Assembly: GCA_021399445.1 (NCBI GenBank) | Contig: JAJTUQ010000009.1 | Span: 1,009,501 to 1,073,500, forward strand | Reading direction: 5' to 3' | Length of the DNA: 64,000 bases | Origin: Xylogone sp. PMI_703 | Taxonomy: Eukaryota; Ascomycota; Leotiomycetes | Part shown: piece by piece, positions 1 to 12,055 of the stretch | Position numbering within the stretch: the first letter of the stretch is position 1 | How the letters are laid out: each line of letters starts with the position of its first letter | Notes under the pieces: generated by a model | Database searches by the model: none | The model's input: the letters and a program-made list of their open reading frames with translations, nothing else | Told to the model about the DNA's origin: nothing | Translations under genes and position numbers: made by a program

Positions 1-794
1 GTACATATTTTAGCGTCTTGGTTAGTCTAAGTGAATACATTGGCACACAACTTACTGTTAACTATCGGATAACGCTTATTGTCACTATCATTCCTTTTTA
101 ATACCTCTTGAATCATTTACAGTCTGTTTCCCCCCTTTTAATTGCAGAAGAGGGATATCATATGAAGTTATCACCCTATGAATAAGAATTTGATACCAAT
201 ATAACTTGGATAACATTCCCATTCACTCAGGTTGGTATTGATGGGCCTGAACATGTAAAATTCACTATCTACTCGTCGAGTGTGAATAGTTATGCTAATC
301 TATAACTCCAAATAGAATTTCGGCTAAAGCACCATATCTAATAAAGCCGCAGTTCGTGCAACGTGGGCTCGTGAGTACCTGGACTAGCAGCCTGGCGATG
401 TCAGGCATCTCAGTAGTCATTATATAGGGCGTATCTTCAAATGGCGGGAAGAGAAACCAAGCTACACTGGAAATGAGTAACTTTTTGTGGCAACGAGGCC
501 TCAGTTTTAGGCTGCTTCAATCAGAACGTTGGTCACACGACAATGAGTGTCCACAGATACTGCTATAGGTTGCAGATCTGGAGATGTGGGTAGTTTATGC
601 CATATCCTAGGTGGTATTCCCGATGTTACTTGTCTAAAGGATAATGGAGCTATAAGATCGTTGGTGAAGCTAAAACCCTTTGGACTCATGATTTTTATAC
701 ACTTCTACAACGCTTAGGGGCTATTTAAAGCCACTTAGTCAAATAGCTAAGTATATGTTCTTCTCCCAAAGTAAATCCATTTAACTACACGGTT
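1..794. other. Left-edge intergenic sequence, no gene seen
   Basis: AT-leaning sequence without a convincing coding frame. Short open frames here show no recognisable domain, signal peptide or splice pattern. Confidence 0.4.
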
Positions 795-1865
795 CTAACA
801 ACTCCGGAGTAGGAGCTTCTTTTTCAGACTTATAACCGTAGCATCTCGTATGGAATAATCGATCAGTCTCTTAGAGCCAGGAATTACCGCAACAGTGAAA
901 TTAGAGTCTAACAGCAAACTGCTAAAACCGCCGAATTCCTCCCTGACGGTGATTACATTTAGAAGGCTAGACTTATTGACAGTAAAGTTTTTACCACTAA
1001 CTTCTCCAGTTTCAGAGTTTGTCGTTAAGGCATATTCGAGTTACATGACTTCAGATGATACATTAAGTTGTTTCTTAATCGCATTTGTGGCTCACTTCTG
1101 ATTATGTGGGTTTTGTAGATAGAGATTTGTAGTATATATAACAACAAGGAATCGTGTCAATAGATTTGTCTTTTTACGATTTGTTAATATTAACTCGTAA
1201 GTTGTGAAAGTTAATAAGGAGATTAGACTGATAACATCAGAAACCTAAGCAAAAATGTTAAGACTTTGAGAACTAGGAAGACTTTCTCCTTTTGCTGTAA
1301 ATAGGTATAAGAGTATTATTGCGTAGACTATTATTCTATTTAGAAGCGCTTTTATAATCAAGTCGGCGTATCTGAGATTTGTACTACTTATTGTCTGATT
1401 TTTGTTAGTACTTTCGTAATATACAAATAGTTTTAGGAAGATATTCACCTGAAAGAAATAATCCACTCCCTCTGTGAACTTATATGCGTTTAATACTTTG
1501 CGAAGGAGATATGTATAACCATTGACTAGAGAATTAACAATGAGTAGCTTTCCCCTCAATTGATTAATGCTGGTAATGTTTGGAACTGAGGTAAGCACAA
1601 GATCTGGCCCTTGATCCAATTGACCTAACACAGTGACGTTTTCATTGGAATTTAATCGCAGATTAACAGAGTTGTCAATTGTACCAGTTAAGATGTCATA
1701 ACCCCCATTAAGAATCTCCGCATAGGCGTAGGTCGAATTGGAAACTTGCTCGTAAATAACGTCCAGACTATACGCCTTGAAGAAGCCCAACTGATTCGCG
1801 ATTGAATATGTCGCGGTTACCGTGAATGCGCCATACTTGAGCAAGTCCAAAGCATGAACGGTAAT
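795..1865 (-). pseudogene. SsuA/THI5-like (NMT1 superfamily) substrate-binding-like protein, RIP-damaged
   Basis: Minus-strand reading starts near 1850 with a segment typical of fungal SsuA/THI5-like proteins (GAFTVTATYSIANQLGFF), then SNSTYAYAEILNGGYDILTGT and a conserved DQGPDLVLTSVP block. An intron from about 1450 to 1400 (GTGAAT donor, CTAAC branch, CAG acceptor) leads into ISSTNLRYADL, where the family normally has VGGTxLRY. That difference needs only G-to-A changes. The frame continues below 1245 through TLLTRFL-like and ITVREEFGGF-like blocks to a TAG at 797-795, with in-frame stops on the way (one near 1050). The family resembles bacterial periplasmic binding proteins; its fungal role is unclear. 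The 5' end is lost where the opposite-strand fragment begins. The family match is by eye; the decay is fairly certain. Confidence 0.55.
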
Positions 1866-1896
1866 AATTTCGGTGAATCTGGAGCCTATCCCATGA

Positions 1897-2290
1897 AAGC
1901 AGGCACAAGACGAAGGCATGTGCTGGAAAGAGTTGTTTGAAGGGGGTGTGATAGTCAATGGCTTCCCAATCCTTCGTCGTCCAATAGGACAGAAAGGGCT
2001 TGGGGTCTCCTTGAACATAATGGCTGGCCTTGGAAATGCAGCTTACTTGACAACGTTTGACGGAATCCTGGTCCTAAAAGGCTTCTCTACAATGTTTGTG
2101 GCAACTGAGGTCATGCCTACTGCCATACATTGGCGTTTCCTATAAGACGAAGACGATAACCGCATCTCATACTTAGAGGCACTCAAGTATAGGACCGATA
2201 TCGAGTCCAAGCTGCCATCTGCTACCAACATTTTAAATTCTACTAGGCACTTCGTTGGCTGGGCTACACAGATCAACCGATTGGTTGGTG
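1897..2290 (+). pseudogene. Fragment of a fungal protein of unknown function (CW..LF..VIV..GFP family)
   Basis: Reads on the plus strand as CWKELFEGGVIVNGFPILRR, then a Gly/Ala-rich block with MFVATEVMPTAIHWRF, a TAA at 2143-2145, and in the same frame DEDDNRISYLEAL and LNSTRHFVGWATQIN. The order CWxxLFxxxVIVxGFPIxxR ... HFVGW recurs in large fungal proteins of unknown function often found near HET or ankyrin genes (from memory). Only the C-terminal part is here; upstream DNA belongs to the SsuA/THI5-like relic on the other strand. The TAA can come from CAA by one C-to-T change, consistent with RIP. No function assigned. Confidence 0.45.
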
Positions 2291-2904
2291 AGTTTGTTTC
2301 TTTACCGCATGAATAGCCAGTTGAACTGATATCCTTGGTATGAAAAGGTACTGAAGGTTTTGACTAAAACTTCACTGGCTGGAGTGGGGTTAAAGATAGC
2401 GGGCCTGGCATTGCTTTACACGAGTAGCATTCACGGGCGGCCAGTATATCTCTGTCGGAGTGCGATTAGATGACGCCAGCGTGCTTACCACGCTGTCGCC
2501 TAGCAAGCGTTAGCGGTTCAAAAAAGCTGAGAGTCCTAGGACAGCGAATCTACTACGCTGACTTTTGAGGTCTTTGAGCAGCACTTAAAAATAATAATGT
2601 AGATCAGGACACTCTAGCTATTTCGGCCTGTATGCTGGCGGACAGCAGATATGCTTACCACACAATATGTTAAAACAAGTTATGCACATAAATTATATAG
2701 ACAAATGTTTTTATTCAGTAAATAAAAGGATTATTCTCAATTTAGACTAATATCTTTGTTTTATTTAAATATATAATTAACAAATTACTGATAAGAACTT
2801 TTGACGCAAGTTTTGAGGTGCTCTCCGGGGGTTGTAAACAATGGAGCGTCGCACATCAAGCAAAATTAGCCACAATTACTAGCTCAGAACCTTCCAAACC
2901 CATC
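2291..2904. other. Intergenic, no gene seen
   Basis: Region between the decayed fragment and the end of the Ppo gene. AT-rich around 2650-2800; no supported feature. Confidence 0.4.
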
Positions 2905-5900
2905 TCAAATTTCGATGGTCTTGTTGAAGATGACCTTTTTCGCTAAGGGCGTGTCAGTATAGGCTAATTCTGCGCTGGGGTTTCAAGACAACTCACAAAC
3001 AGGAAACGGCCCCCACCTGCTCCCATTCTCAGCTAAGTACACCTTGAACGCCTCATTTACCAACTTGCTCTTCATCTCTCCAGCAGAGCCGGGCGCTCTT
3101 CTAAGATTGCTCAGCCGAGCGCACACACGTAGCATGCTGGCACCGGCAACAGTCACAATCGGACGACCAAGACATGCATGAGGACCCCAGCCATGATGGA
3201 TGTACAGATGATCTGGCCGGTCTAGCTTGATCTCGTGTGGATCAGGAAACTTGGAAGCGTCCAGACCAGCGGTCACAAAGTCTGTGAATATGGAGTCACC
3301 CTTTTTCACAGATACAACGCGAGGACCGTCTCTCACGTCGGCTTGGTCCGCAACAACAGTTCGGAGAAGGCCGAAGGCTGGAGTTGAGAGACGGAAGCTG
3401 GTAAAGTCTGTGAGCAAGCTCCTACTGTATGGGGAAATTGGAAATGAGACACGTACCCTTCCAAGGTGTACTTCTTCAACTTCTCGAAGGCTTCCGGCTC
3501 ATCCGACATCGCAAGCTTCTGAATCGCAGGCCAATGAGAGTAGTACTTGTCAGATAAGTACAAGTCAATCATCTGAGCCCACTGGGCATCGAATTAGATC
3601 TGCAAATATTCACCACGGAAATCGTCTACTTACACCTTGGGCCTGGGTAGCACATGCAGCAGCAGCAGTGGGAATAATTGTCCACACAGCCTCATCGACG
3701 CCTTTTCTGGACCCGAGCAGTCTATCGACTAGTTCCGCACCGTAGCTTCTTAGAACTTCATCGTTGGAGACTATTTGCAGTACATGACGCAGGGAAGGGA
3801 AGCTTTGCGCTTTGATCCCCATAACTGTCTTTTGTATCTTCTCGCCAAGGTCTTTCGTCTGTACCGCAGCTACAACGCGATTCTTGAACGATGCTGCAGT
3901 GTCCAAGTCGAGGAAGACGTAACCGAAGAGATTAGCGAGCACATCGCTCAGCGATGCAGCTGTATAGCTATCAGGTTCCCCCCCATTTTCCTGGAGAGGA
4001 ATTTCGAAGAATCGCGAGACAAAATGGGCATGGGCAAGGTTTCCAATGCTTTAGATGTTGTTAGCTCAATGACTGGGACATTTCCGGCTCTCACACTTAC
4101 TCTCTTACTATGTCCACCTGGTAGGACTCACCGATCTTGCGGCTATGCTGGCGAAACAGCTTGGCGGTGATGGACTCGTAAAACTGTCTCACTTCCTCGA
4201 GGCTGTCCTCTGGACTATAGAGGCACTGTTTGACAAAATCTCTTTGTTCGCTATTGGCCGGGGCGTCTCCGCTGAGCATGTAGTCATGGTGGGTCAGTTG
4301 GAACGTGTGATCGCCCCCTGTTGAATTGTGAGTTTCGCCAGAGGTTAGAATTACATCGGGATATCTCACATGGGACATGAAAGTGTTCCTGGTCACCGAG
4401 GACATCCACCACCCCCTGCCACGTAGTTATCGGAGTCGGCGGTACGATGAACGAAGGCTTGCTGAAGTCAAAGTTCTGTGAGGTGCCGAGCTTCTCGAAG
4501 GCCTCAAAGTTTGCTTCAGGTGTAGTGAAAGGATATAAAGCGTAGACGCTATTTGCGCGGTACCACCCAGGGAATGCCCGCATCAAGAGCTTGTACATCA
4601 CTCCGCCGCCAGCAACATCAAAATCAGAACTAACCTCCGTATAGCTACTTCCATGTCAGAGTAGTACACACGATAATTCTAAACCAAGCACCTTACCCGA
4701 AGCTGGTTAAGTTTGATGGACTGTAGTCAATGGTGAAAAACCTATCACCGCGGACGAGTGCGACAGCATCGGACAGGATCGCATATGAGGTAGTGAATCC
4801 AGGACACAATCCAGAGCCTGGCACCATGGGCTTCTTGGTCTCTTCAGCTACAAGCCCTGGATAGAGTTCGACATTGTCTGGATGTCCATAGATCGCCTCC
4901 ACTATTATTTCAGAGTTAGCGCCGTCCAATCAACCACGTGGGCTACAAATCATCATCTTACGCGCTTCAGCGACAGACGGATCCGGATTAATATCCACTA
5001 AGCGGAGTCAGCGCAAGTTACCCCTCATATACACATGGTTGGAGACTAACAAAAAGTCGTGTACGGCTTCAGCTTGAAGAACAGTCTGAATTCATTCAAT
5101 GTCGCCAAACCCCATTGGCGTCCTTGCTGTATCCCGTAAACCTCCACGGCCTTGAGAACACGGGGAATATTTCTAGCTCCAAAGGCTCCTAGAATGAAAG
5201 AGATATTGTGAGTAAACTTAACTAGTCAGCAGCAACAAGGTCCATTGCGGTAATACTTACCAGAAACATTCTCAGTTCCTGATTGGAGAAGTCGAACCAA
5301 CTCAGCATCTGGAAATTTTCCATCTTCTAACCGTGTAAGCCCACCGAAGGTCCACTTTTCCGGATCCTCTGGCAGACTCCCGCGCCATGTGCGGAGCCCT
5401 TGCAGGAATTCATCGGTGGACGTGTTATCTTAAGGACGAATACGGTTAGTGTTATGGCCAGGATACTTACTGGAGCTGCAGATGCCTTACCAGGGTTGCT
5501 ATTGGGTCCGAATACTTCCTTGTAAAATCCATCTGCCCAGGCTTCGTCTTGGCTACTCACAGCGCTGTGCCACCTGTATATCATATTAAATTCGACGCTC
5601 ACCTGATTCCCGATTCCCCGAGGGCTCCCCTGCAAGTCGAAGACTTGATTGAAATCCTCTCGAGGATCGAGTTTCCAGTCAGAAGGGACGGGATTCCGGT
5701 TGAGATTTAGAATAGTGCGGAGGTAGTCTGACAGGATCATGTTCACATAGAGACCACACGTGACACTGCAGATCAGGAAATTAGCTGGGAGCATCTCGGT
5801 TCAGGGCAAGGGACATACAGTCTTCCGGTCTGGAACAGATCGTTGTCGCGCTTCAGCCGTGCTTTATCGTAATCTGGATGGTCGGGCGTCATTCCTTTGG

Positions 5901-6944
5901 CCAGGCTGAAACGTCCGTCTTCGTTAATAGTCGCCAATTCTCCAACTATGTAGTTGTGGAAACGATTGAAGGCGATCATTAGAGCACAAGCGCCAGGAGG
6001 TTGTGCTAGAAGTCTGTCCTCGGAAAAGACATCACTCTTCAGCCGCCCATCCTTGAAAGTCCGGACCTTGGCTTGCTCTTCCATGTTTTTACCATAGAGA
6101 GGTGACAGATCAAGATACGATGAGTTCCTCATCTTGTTCTCGTCTTTCTCATCAGTATGGAAGAGATATATAAGCATGTTAGTTTATCGCTTAAACCCGA
6201 CAAGGACTTCATATGTTTGCGTACCATGAATTATGATGGTTGCAAGATAGAAGAGACAGCTTGATACTTTGCTGGGGCTCTCCCTTACAGGGCCGTTTCG
6301 GGCGAAGAGACCTACGACATATAAGCCTCCGTCAGGGATTTAAAATTTACTTGGGAAAAGAGACTGACTGTCAAAGATTAGAGATGGGTCAGGACGGATA
6401 GAAGTGGGTTTGTGTTTCGGCACCACACTTCGAGCGTAGTGACTTCCCGCCGCGCCGAGGTGTGGGTATAAAATGTTCTACAGAATTAATGAGTGTAGCT
6501 CCAGATGTGTCACCAGAACGGTAGATTGAGCCTTACATTATTAGACCCGTCCGCGGTACGGTACCTGAACTCATTGCCCAGGTACGAAAGGGGCGGATGT
6601 CGAAGGTTGTCCCATAATCTGCTAATGAACGCCGCGTTGAGGTCATCCCTAACCCTGGAACCGTTGGGTAGCGACGTAGCGAGTTGTATGATGTTTTCAA
6701 CCTATGCAAATGTCACTACTCTTTCGCTCAAGAACGTAACAAGACTAAGGGCACGTACGAGGTACTTGCGGTCATCTACTATGCCACCAGCCAAGGCTGC
6801 CTCAGTCGCCCCATGAAGAATGCGCATATCCGGACCGATGCGGCCAGCCTGACTGAAGATATCGCGACGAACCTCATTGAAGAGATCGGCCAAGTTCGAT
6901 TGTACGTGTCGTGCGTTGTCGGCCCCGCTTTTGTTTGCAGCCAT
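2905..6944 (-). CDS. Psi-producing oxygenase (Ppo) family fatty-acid dioxygenase/P450 fusion, one broken splice site
   Basis: Sixteen exons can be joined in frame for 1062 residues, close to the usual Ppo length. Exons: 6944-6759, 6701-6537, 6477-6369, 6311-6225, 6167-5819, 5765-5491, 5428-5261, 5188-5051, 4997-4962, 4901-4697, 4644-4370, 4317-4101, 4048-3634, 3581-3457, 3397-2997, 2942-2905. The N-terminal haem-peroxidase domain shows RHPPLSYLG, distal His in NRFHNYI, SSYLDLSPLYG and proximal His/catalytic Tyr in YRWH. The C-terminal P450-like domain keeps the haem cysteine (GPHACLGR), unlike PpoC-type enzymes, which lack it. The usual I-helix motif NQxQ reads TQAQ. Ppo enzymes oxidise linoleic acid to 8- or 10-hydroperoxides and rearrange them to psi-factor oxylipins that tune sporulation. 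Fourteen of fifteen introns are GT..AG (52-72 nt); intron 4 (6224-6168) ends in AT, so the locus may be non-functional. In-frame TAG/TAA seen on naive translation all lie inside introns. Confidence 0.9.
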
Positions 6945-8197
6945 ATCCTCGACTTCGGATTCTTTTTGAGGTTGCTATTCAGATGGCAGAATATCGCGGT
7001 TGAAGTCCCAAGTTGTGGCTTTATATCGCAGAATTGAAGGCTCAGGGAGGTATAAAAACATAAGGCAGAACGCATAGATTCACATGAATTCACACAAATT
7101 CACATGCAACCCATGCGCATCAGTGAAGATATTGGATTGAGATCCAACTATCATAAAATAATACCATCTTACCAACCCCGTTTCTGTTTCACATGTCAAA
7201 TGCAATCTTTCAGCGGAAGGAAATATTGGGATTGGTCCATCTGATGGATTCTAAGTCAACTGTACGGTTTGACTAACATGTACCTCAAGATGTCTGCCAG
7301 CAAAACTTTGCTAATATGAGCGAGGTCTCGTATTCTGTCTCACTACGTCATCGTCCATTTCGACACTCTGTCAGGTCGATGACGATACTCACACAACGCG
7401 GCATTCTGTGGTCTTTTGTTAAGGCTAAATGTGATTGGAGCCCACACATCATCTTAACTTCAACTCACATACCCCATTCCCGCAATCTATTCCTCGTATT
7501 ATATTGCCATGTGACATGCGCTGATGAAAGTCCAAAGTCAGATGTTGGATAAAGTTCGTCTGATAGACATGTGAATCAAAATTTCCTCAGAGTCAAGGCA
7601 TTCAAGAGTAAGGATGTTGTATTTTTGGAGCTCCTACTAGCCAATGATGATCATGAGTAGTGGCTTGCGTATCACGTTTAATGACTGCACTCCTTAACCA
7701 CAGTTGCCGGCAAACTCCATACATACTTGAGGCTGCATTAACAGGACCTTAACCCAATATAATTCTGAACCCATAGGTCTCTCTATCATCAACCTTTGAT
7801 CATAGGCCGGCAGAAAAATCCGACACGTCGTCATATTTACGTCAAATAACCACAAGGACGCAGGCTTTAGGGAAAGGACGCCAGTCAGCCCAAAGCAGAA
7901 AAAGGAGAAACCCTCGCAATGTTAAGGTTTTCAATCACTATTTCTCGCCCCTATTCGTTCAGTTTGATCGTACCATAAACTTGCATGGCGCGCTCCAATC
8001 TGTTGCAAATGCTGTTAAGCAACTGATATCCGGTAGAGATCATGCCTCAAGGCCCTGGCTCATCATATCTCATTGTGATATATCGTAAGTAGTTCTGCAA
8101 CATTTTACTAGATTTGGCGATAATAAACGGTGGCCTCACAGGCGAACAGTGTCCACTCCTTCCTCACTGTTTAGTAGTGGCCTAGATTCCTTCGACT
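6945..8197. other. Divergent intergenic region between the Ppo and DUF2235 genes
   Basis: About 1.25 kb with no convincing gene. It must hold promoters for the minus-strand Ppo gene and the plus-strand DUF2235 gene. Short repeats of the form CACATGAATTCACACAAATTCACATG lie near 7080-7105; no clear TATA box for either gene. Confidence 0.4.
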
Positions 8198-9871
8198 ATG
8201 GCACAGGAGACACCAAAACTCGCAAGCTACAAGCGCATCATTCTCTGTGCAGACGGTACATGGCTTTCGTCCGACCAAGGCAACAAGTCGGTACCTTCTA
8301 ATGTTGCTAAGATGGCTCGAGCAATTTCCAAGACTGGTCTTGATGCCAATGGTAATCCCGTGAAGCAGATTGTCTTCTACCAGTCAGGCCTTGGATCCGG
8401 TGACCTACCGATCCAGAAAGCCATATATGGTGAGCACTTGGCTCGAATCAGCCCCTTCACTTTCCCTCCAAAAGGCTTACTGATGTGGTGCCTCGCTCAC
8501 AGGTGCTATTGGGCTGGGGCTTGATATTGATGTGCTTCAGCTCTACGATTTCCTCTCCAACAACTACGAACCTGGCGACGAGCTGTTCTTCTTCGGTTTC
8601 TCTCGCGGCGCGTTTACTGTGCGCTCGGTCGCTGGCATTGTGTCTGGTGTCGGTGTCTTCTCGCCAGTAAACATGTCACGCTTCCCCGAGATGTGGAAGG
8701 CATACCGCGCAAATACTGGCGGTGAACCCTTCAGGCAGTCAGCGTGGTATCTAGACAATAAGGAGAAGCTAGGCTTGGAAGATGTCTCAATCAAGGTTGT
8801 AGGTGTTTGGGACACAGTGGGAGCCTTGGTACGTGGCGCAGGCTGTCGCGATATTGTAACCGACTTGACTGACGTTTGCGCGGCTAGGGAATCCCGAATT
8901 GGCCATTGGTGGATTTGGTAAAGAAAATTGGCATCCCAATCAACCAGCAGTACGCATTCCACAACACGAGAGTTTCAGAATGTGAGCATCATGGGGAGAG
9001 TTCTCGCTGAGGTGGGTGCCGAAGCTAATAAACCATGTTCAGATGTGGAATACGCCTTCCAAGCCCTCGCTATCGACGAAAAGCGAACACCTTTCTCTCC
9101 TACCCTCTGGCACAAGACCGAGCATGGCCCTACCAAAGATCTGCAGCAATGCTGGTTTCCCGGCGTCCACGGCAATATCGGCGGCCAAGCAGAAGATCTA
9201 CGTTCCCTTGGTGACCATGAAGAGATCGGCGACAACTCGTTTGCGTGGATGGTAGGTTTTTATATTTTTTTCCTGCACCATTGGTCTTTCCGACTGGCTC
9301 ATCGGCGATCCTAGTAGGCTAACATTCCCGGCCCTAGGTTGATAATCTCTCAGGCATGCTCACCTTTGATGTCGTTGCGATCCAGATCCTCATCGAGCAC
9401 CACCGGCGCACCATAAACAGAGTTGATGCCATCCAGAAAATTATCAATGGCTGGGGCTGTGGGCCGATCGTCGATAACTTCACCGGTCTGCAAGGCGTCT
9501 TCTTCTCTTTCCTCGGGAGGACAGACAGGACGCCCGGCGGCTATCCGCGGGACCCAGGCGATGGCAATGCTGGCGCTACAAACGAGTATTTCCACCCGAT
9601 GGTGCGGATGCGCAAGCTCAAGTTGCAGAACTACAATCCCATGTCACTCAAGGGATATGTCCTGCAGGAACCCCATGGCGGTGCGGGTTGGAAGTGGGCA
9701 AAGCTCGGCGTCCAGGCGGTGCCGGAGTATACACTTCGCCCGAAACCTATGAGTATAACGTACGAGGAGGGTGGGAGAATCAGGTTTGGGTTTCAGAAGA
9801 GCTTATCGAGGTTGCTGTGTCCGACGGACATCTTGTTGGAACTAGACAAGGATAATGGAATCAGTGAATGA
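8198..9871 (+). CDS. DUF2235 (Tle1-type alpha/beta hydrolase) domain protein
   Basis: Five exons (8198-8429, 8503-8828, 8888-8981, 9043-9251, 9338-9871) join in frame to 464 residues; all introns are GT..AG, 59-86 nt. The N-terminus KRIILCADGTW is the hallmark DUF2235 opening. The nucleophile elbow is GFSRG (GxSxG), followed by AFTVRSVAG, then VVGVWDTVGAL and WFPGVHGNIGG with the expected Asp and His. In bacteria this domain forms type VI secretion phospholipase effectors (Tle1); the many fungal copies are predicted cytosolic lipases or hydrolases of unknown substrate. No signal peptide is visible. The gene looks intact, with no stops or frame breaks. Domain identity is certain; substrate is unknown. 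Confidence 0.92.
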
Positions 9872-10213
9872 TTAATCCCAGGAAAAAGGACGTTTCGGAG
9901 AGGGCTTGGCTAATGAGCTCTACATTCTGTAAATGCTTTCTCGAGTTGTTCGGTCGTTCAAACCGTTTCTTGCAATTAGCTAATGAGCAAAAGTTTCCAA
10001 ACTCACTGGGGGGCAGGAGGGGGCCTTTCAGATCATGCTCTCTCGATGAGCTTGCAACAGTATTACGATCCTTTCTCTCTGAACCTCGAACGTTTACACC
10101 CAATCCACTCTCGTCCCAATACAGTTCTTGCAACGCCATTATAATTATATGCATTGCTTGTCGAAGCAGTTTTCTGGTGGTTGTGGTTGTCTACGCTGGG
10201 TGGTTAACTATTA
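9872..10213. other. Intergenic, left flank of the pogo element
   Basis: No gene seen. It ends with the TA target-site duplicate at 10212-10213. Confidence 0.5.
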
Positions 10214-10259
10214 ACGTAATTCCCGGTCGGTCGGACCACCCGATCGGTCGAGCCACTTT
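10214..10259. repeat. Left terminal inverted repeat of the pogo element
   Basis: Pairs with 12056-12101 over about 45 bp with only a few mismatches; rich in GGTCGGTCGG-type repeats. Confidence 0.9.
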
Positions 10260-10320
10260 CACCACCATCTGAATCTAAAATACTGAATACTCAACCACCA
10301 ACGCCTATATTACAATATAT

Positions 10321-11985
10321 CTAGTTATTAGCTAAATTAGGGCACTTGTTCCTTTTATGGCCTACAATTCCACACTCTGAGCACTTTGGTGGCCGTCGCT
10401 TTGGTGCTGACAAATTGCCTTCAAATGCTGAAGGATTTGACCCCACCACTCCTTCCTGAGTTACTGTATGCGATTGAAGTGCTTGCTGGGCTTCCTCTGC
10501 TGTTAACAAGCCATTTTGAGGTATTGGCTTTTTAGATCTTTTAGATTTTTGCTGTAAAGATTGAACAGCATCCTTCAATTGCTGTATTTCTTTGGTCAAA
10601 AATATCTCATTATGTAAGACTTCCTCGAACCCCTTAATCAATTGCTGTAAGGCTGCTCTGGTAGGTGTAGAAGGGTTATTCCCACATTATTTGAGCATAG
10701 ATTGAATCGCTTCATATTGCTTTTGTAATTGAATTGAATTGTGAGGTGTCTCAGGGGCTCAAAGTGTATCAGTATTGTTATGGGCGCTCCCAGGGGGGGT
10801 AATAGTCTTCTCTACCTCTATGCGCAATTTAGATAACATATAGCTGGGATCGTATGGAATCAAGCTTGTTCCTGCAAATCCTTGACGAATATTATTCACT
10901 GAAAAGGTGGCTTGACGTACAATTGGATATATATCCAAAAAATCAAGTTTATCAATATAGTGAATATACTGTTGTATTTTGCCTTTTATCATGGCATTAT
11001 ATGATTGTTTCAAAACAGCAAAACAACTCATATCTAGAGACTGAAGGATATGAGATAAGTGTGAAAATATACAAGTTACAATTATTTTGTTCTAGAAGCA
11101 ATACTGGTCAAACTGAGGAGTCATATAGCTCTTATAGCCATCAAGAATCAGTATACGATATTGACTTTTTGTACAAGATCTGATGTATAGATCAAAGGTT
11201 TTTTGAAGCTATTTAAAGCTAATTTCATTGTTCGTCCAGCCATTATCACTTGTAGTAAGCCTTTAACCTTGTAGTAAGTTGTCATACCATTCTTTAAGAG
11301 TTCTCTTGTCTTTGAGAATAATCACAAATGATATTGCTTATCCAGTGGCATTTATTATTTCAATTATAGTAACCTACTCTTTATTGCCAAGTTGTAAAAA
11401 CAGAGACTTGCCAAAACAATCAGAAGATATAATCACTTTAATAGTAGCAATTGTACTTATAACAAAGCCAGTCTCGTCGAAATTATAAATATCCTTATCC
11501 AAAATCTCATATTCAGCTTTGAGTACTAATACTTGTTCAAACTACTGTTGAATAATCTTCAGATCTTTGCATTTAGCTCGTTTATAGTTATATCGACGTA
11601 TATATTCGGTTTTAAGATCAGGATGACGCTTTATATAGTCATTGAACTAATTCTTGCTCACAGGAGATGAAGGAGTAAATTCACCACGTTCAGAAATCAA
11701 CAAATTAGCCATTGTCTGTACGCCTGAAGGTCTAAGAGATAATTTGCGCTTTTCCATAGAGATTATCCATTGCTTTAACGATTGTTTTTCTGTTTGAGTC
11801 ATTCTGAAGCTTTTGTTGTAGGTGGTTGCTATTTGGACCCAGCCTTTCAAACGTGCATTGAGTGTCGCACGAGGGACGTCATAAATATGTGCTACATTTT
11901 GAACAGACTTGATTTATTGATTTTTTATTGCGTTTATAGCTAAAAGGATTCTCCCTTCTTGCTCTGGAGGTGGCAATTTAGGCAT
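10321..11985 (-). pseudogene. pogo/Fot1-like transposase, inactivated by stop codons
   Basis: ATG at 11985-11983 begins MPKLPPPEQEGRILLAINAI, the helix-turn-helix (psq-type) start of Fot1-like transposases. Next come a CENP-B-like segment (QWIISMEKRKL), the first catalytic Asp in DIYNFDETGF, the second in ILILDGYKS, a typical C-terminal block (CFAVLKQSYNAMIKG, IRQGFAGTSLIPYDP) and a CCHC zinc knuckle (CSECGIVGHKRNKC) ending at TAG 10323-10321. Stops interrupt it after residue 23 (TAA), near position 11650 (TAG, where WF is expected) and elsewhere. Most stops sit where Trp or Gln is expected, which suggests mild RIP. Confidence 0.88.
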
Positions 11986-12055
11986 TTTGAGGTGTTGTGG
12001 TTGAATAATAATTGAGTAAAGTTGGTGGTGTTTATAGAATTGGTGTTTTGGTAAA

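Noticed and set aside
3582..3633. TAA just after a possible CAG acceptor in the Ppo gene
   Set aside because: Using the next CAG gives a 52-nt intron and the clean family sequence QAQGWAQMIDLYL.
6702..6704. TAG near the start of the Ppo gene
   Set aside because: It is the acceptor of a 57-nt phase-0 intron (6758-6702); the joined reading matches the family.
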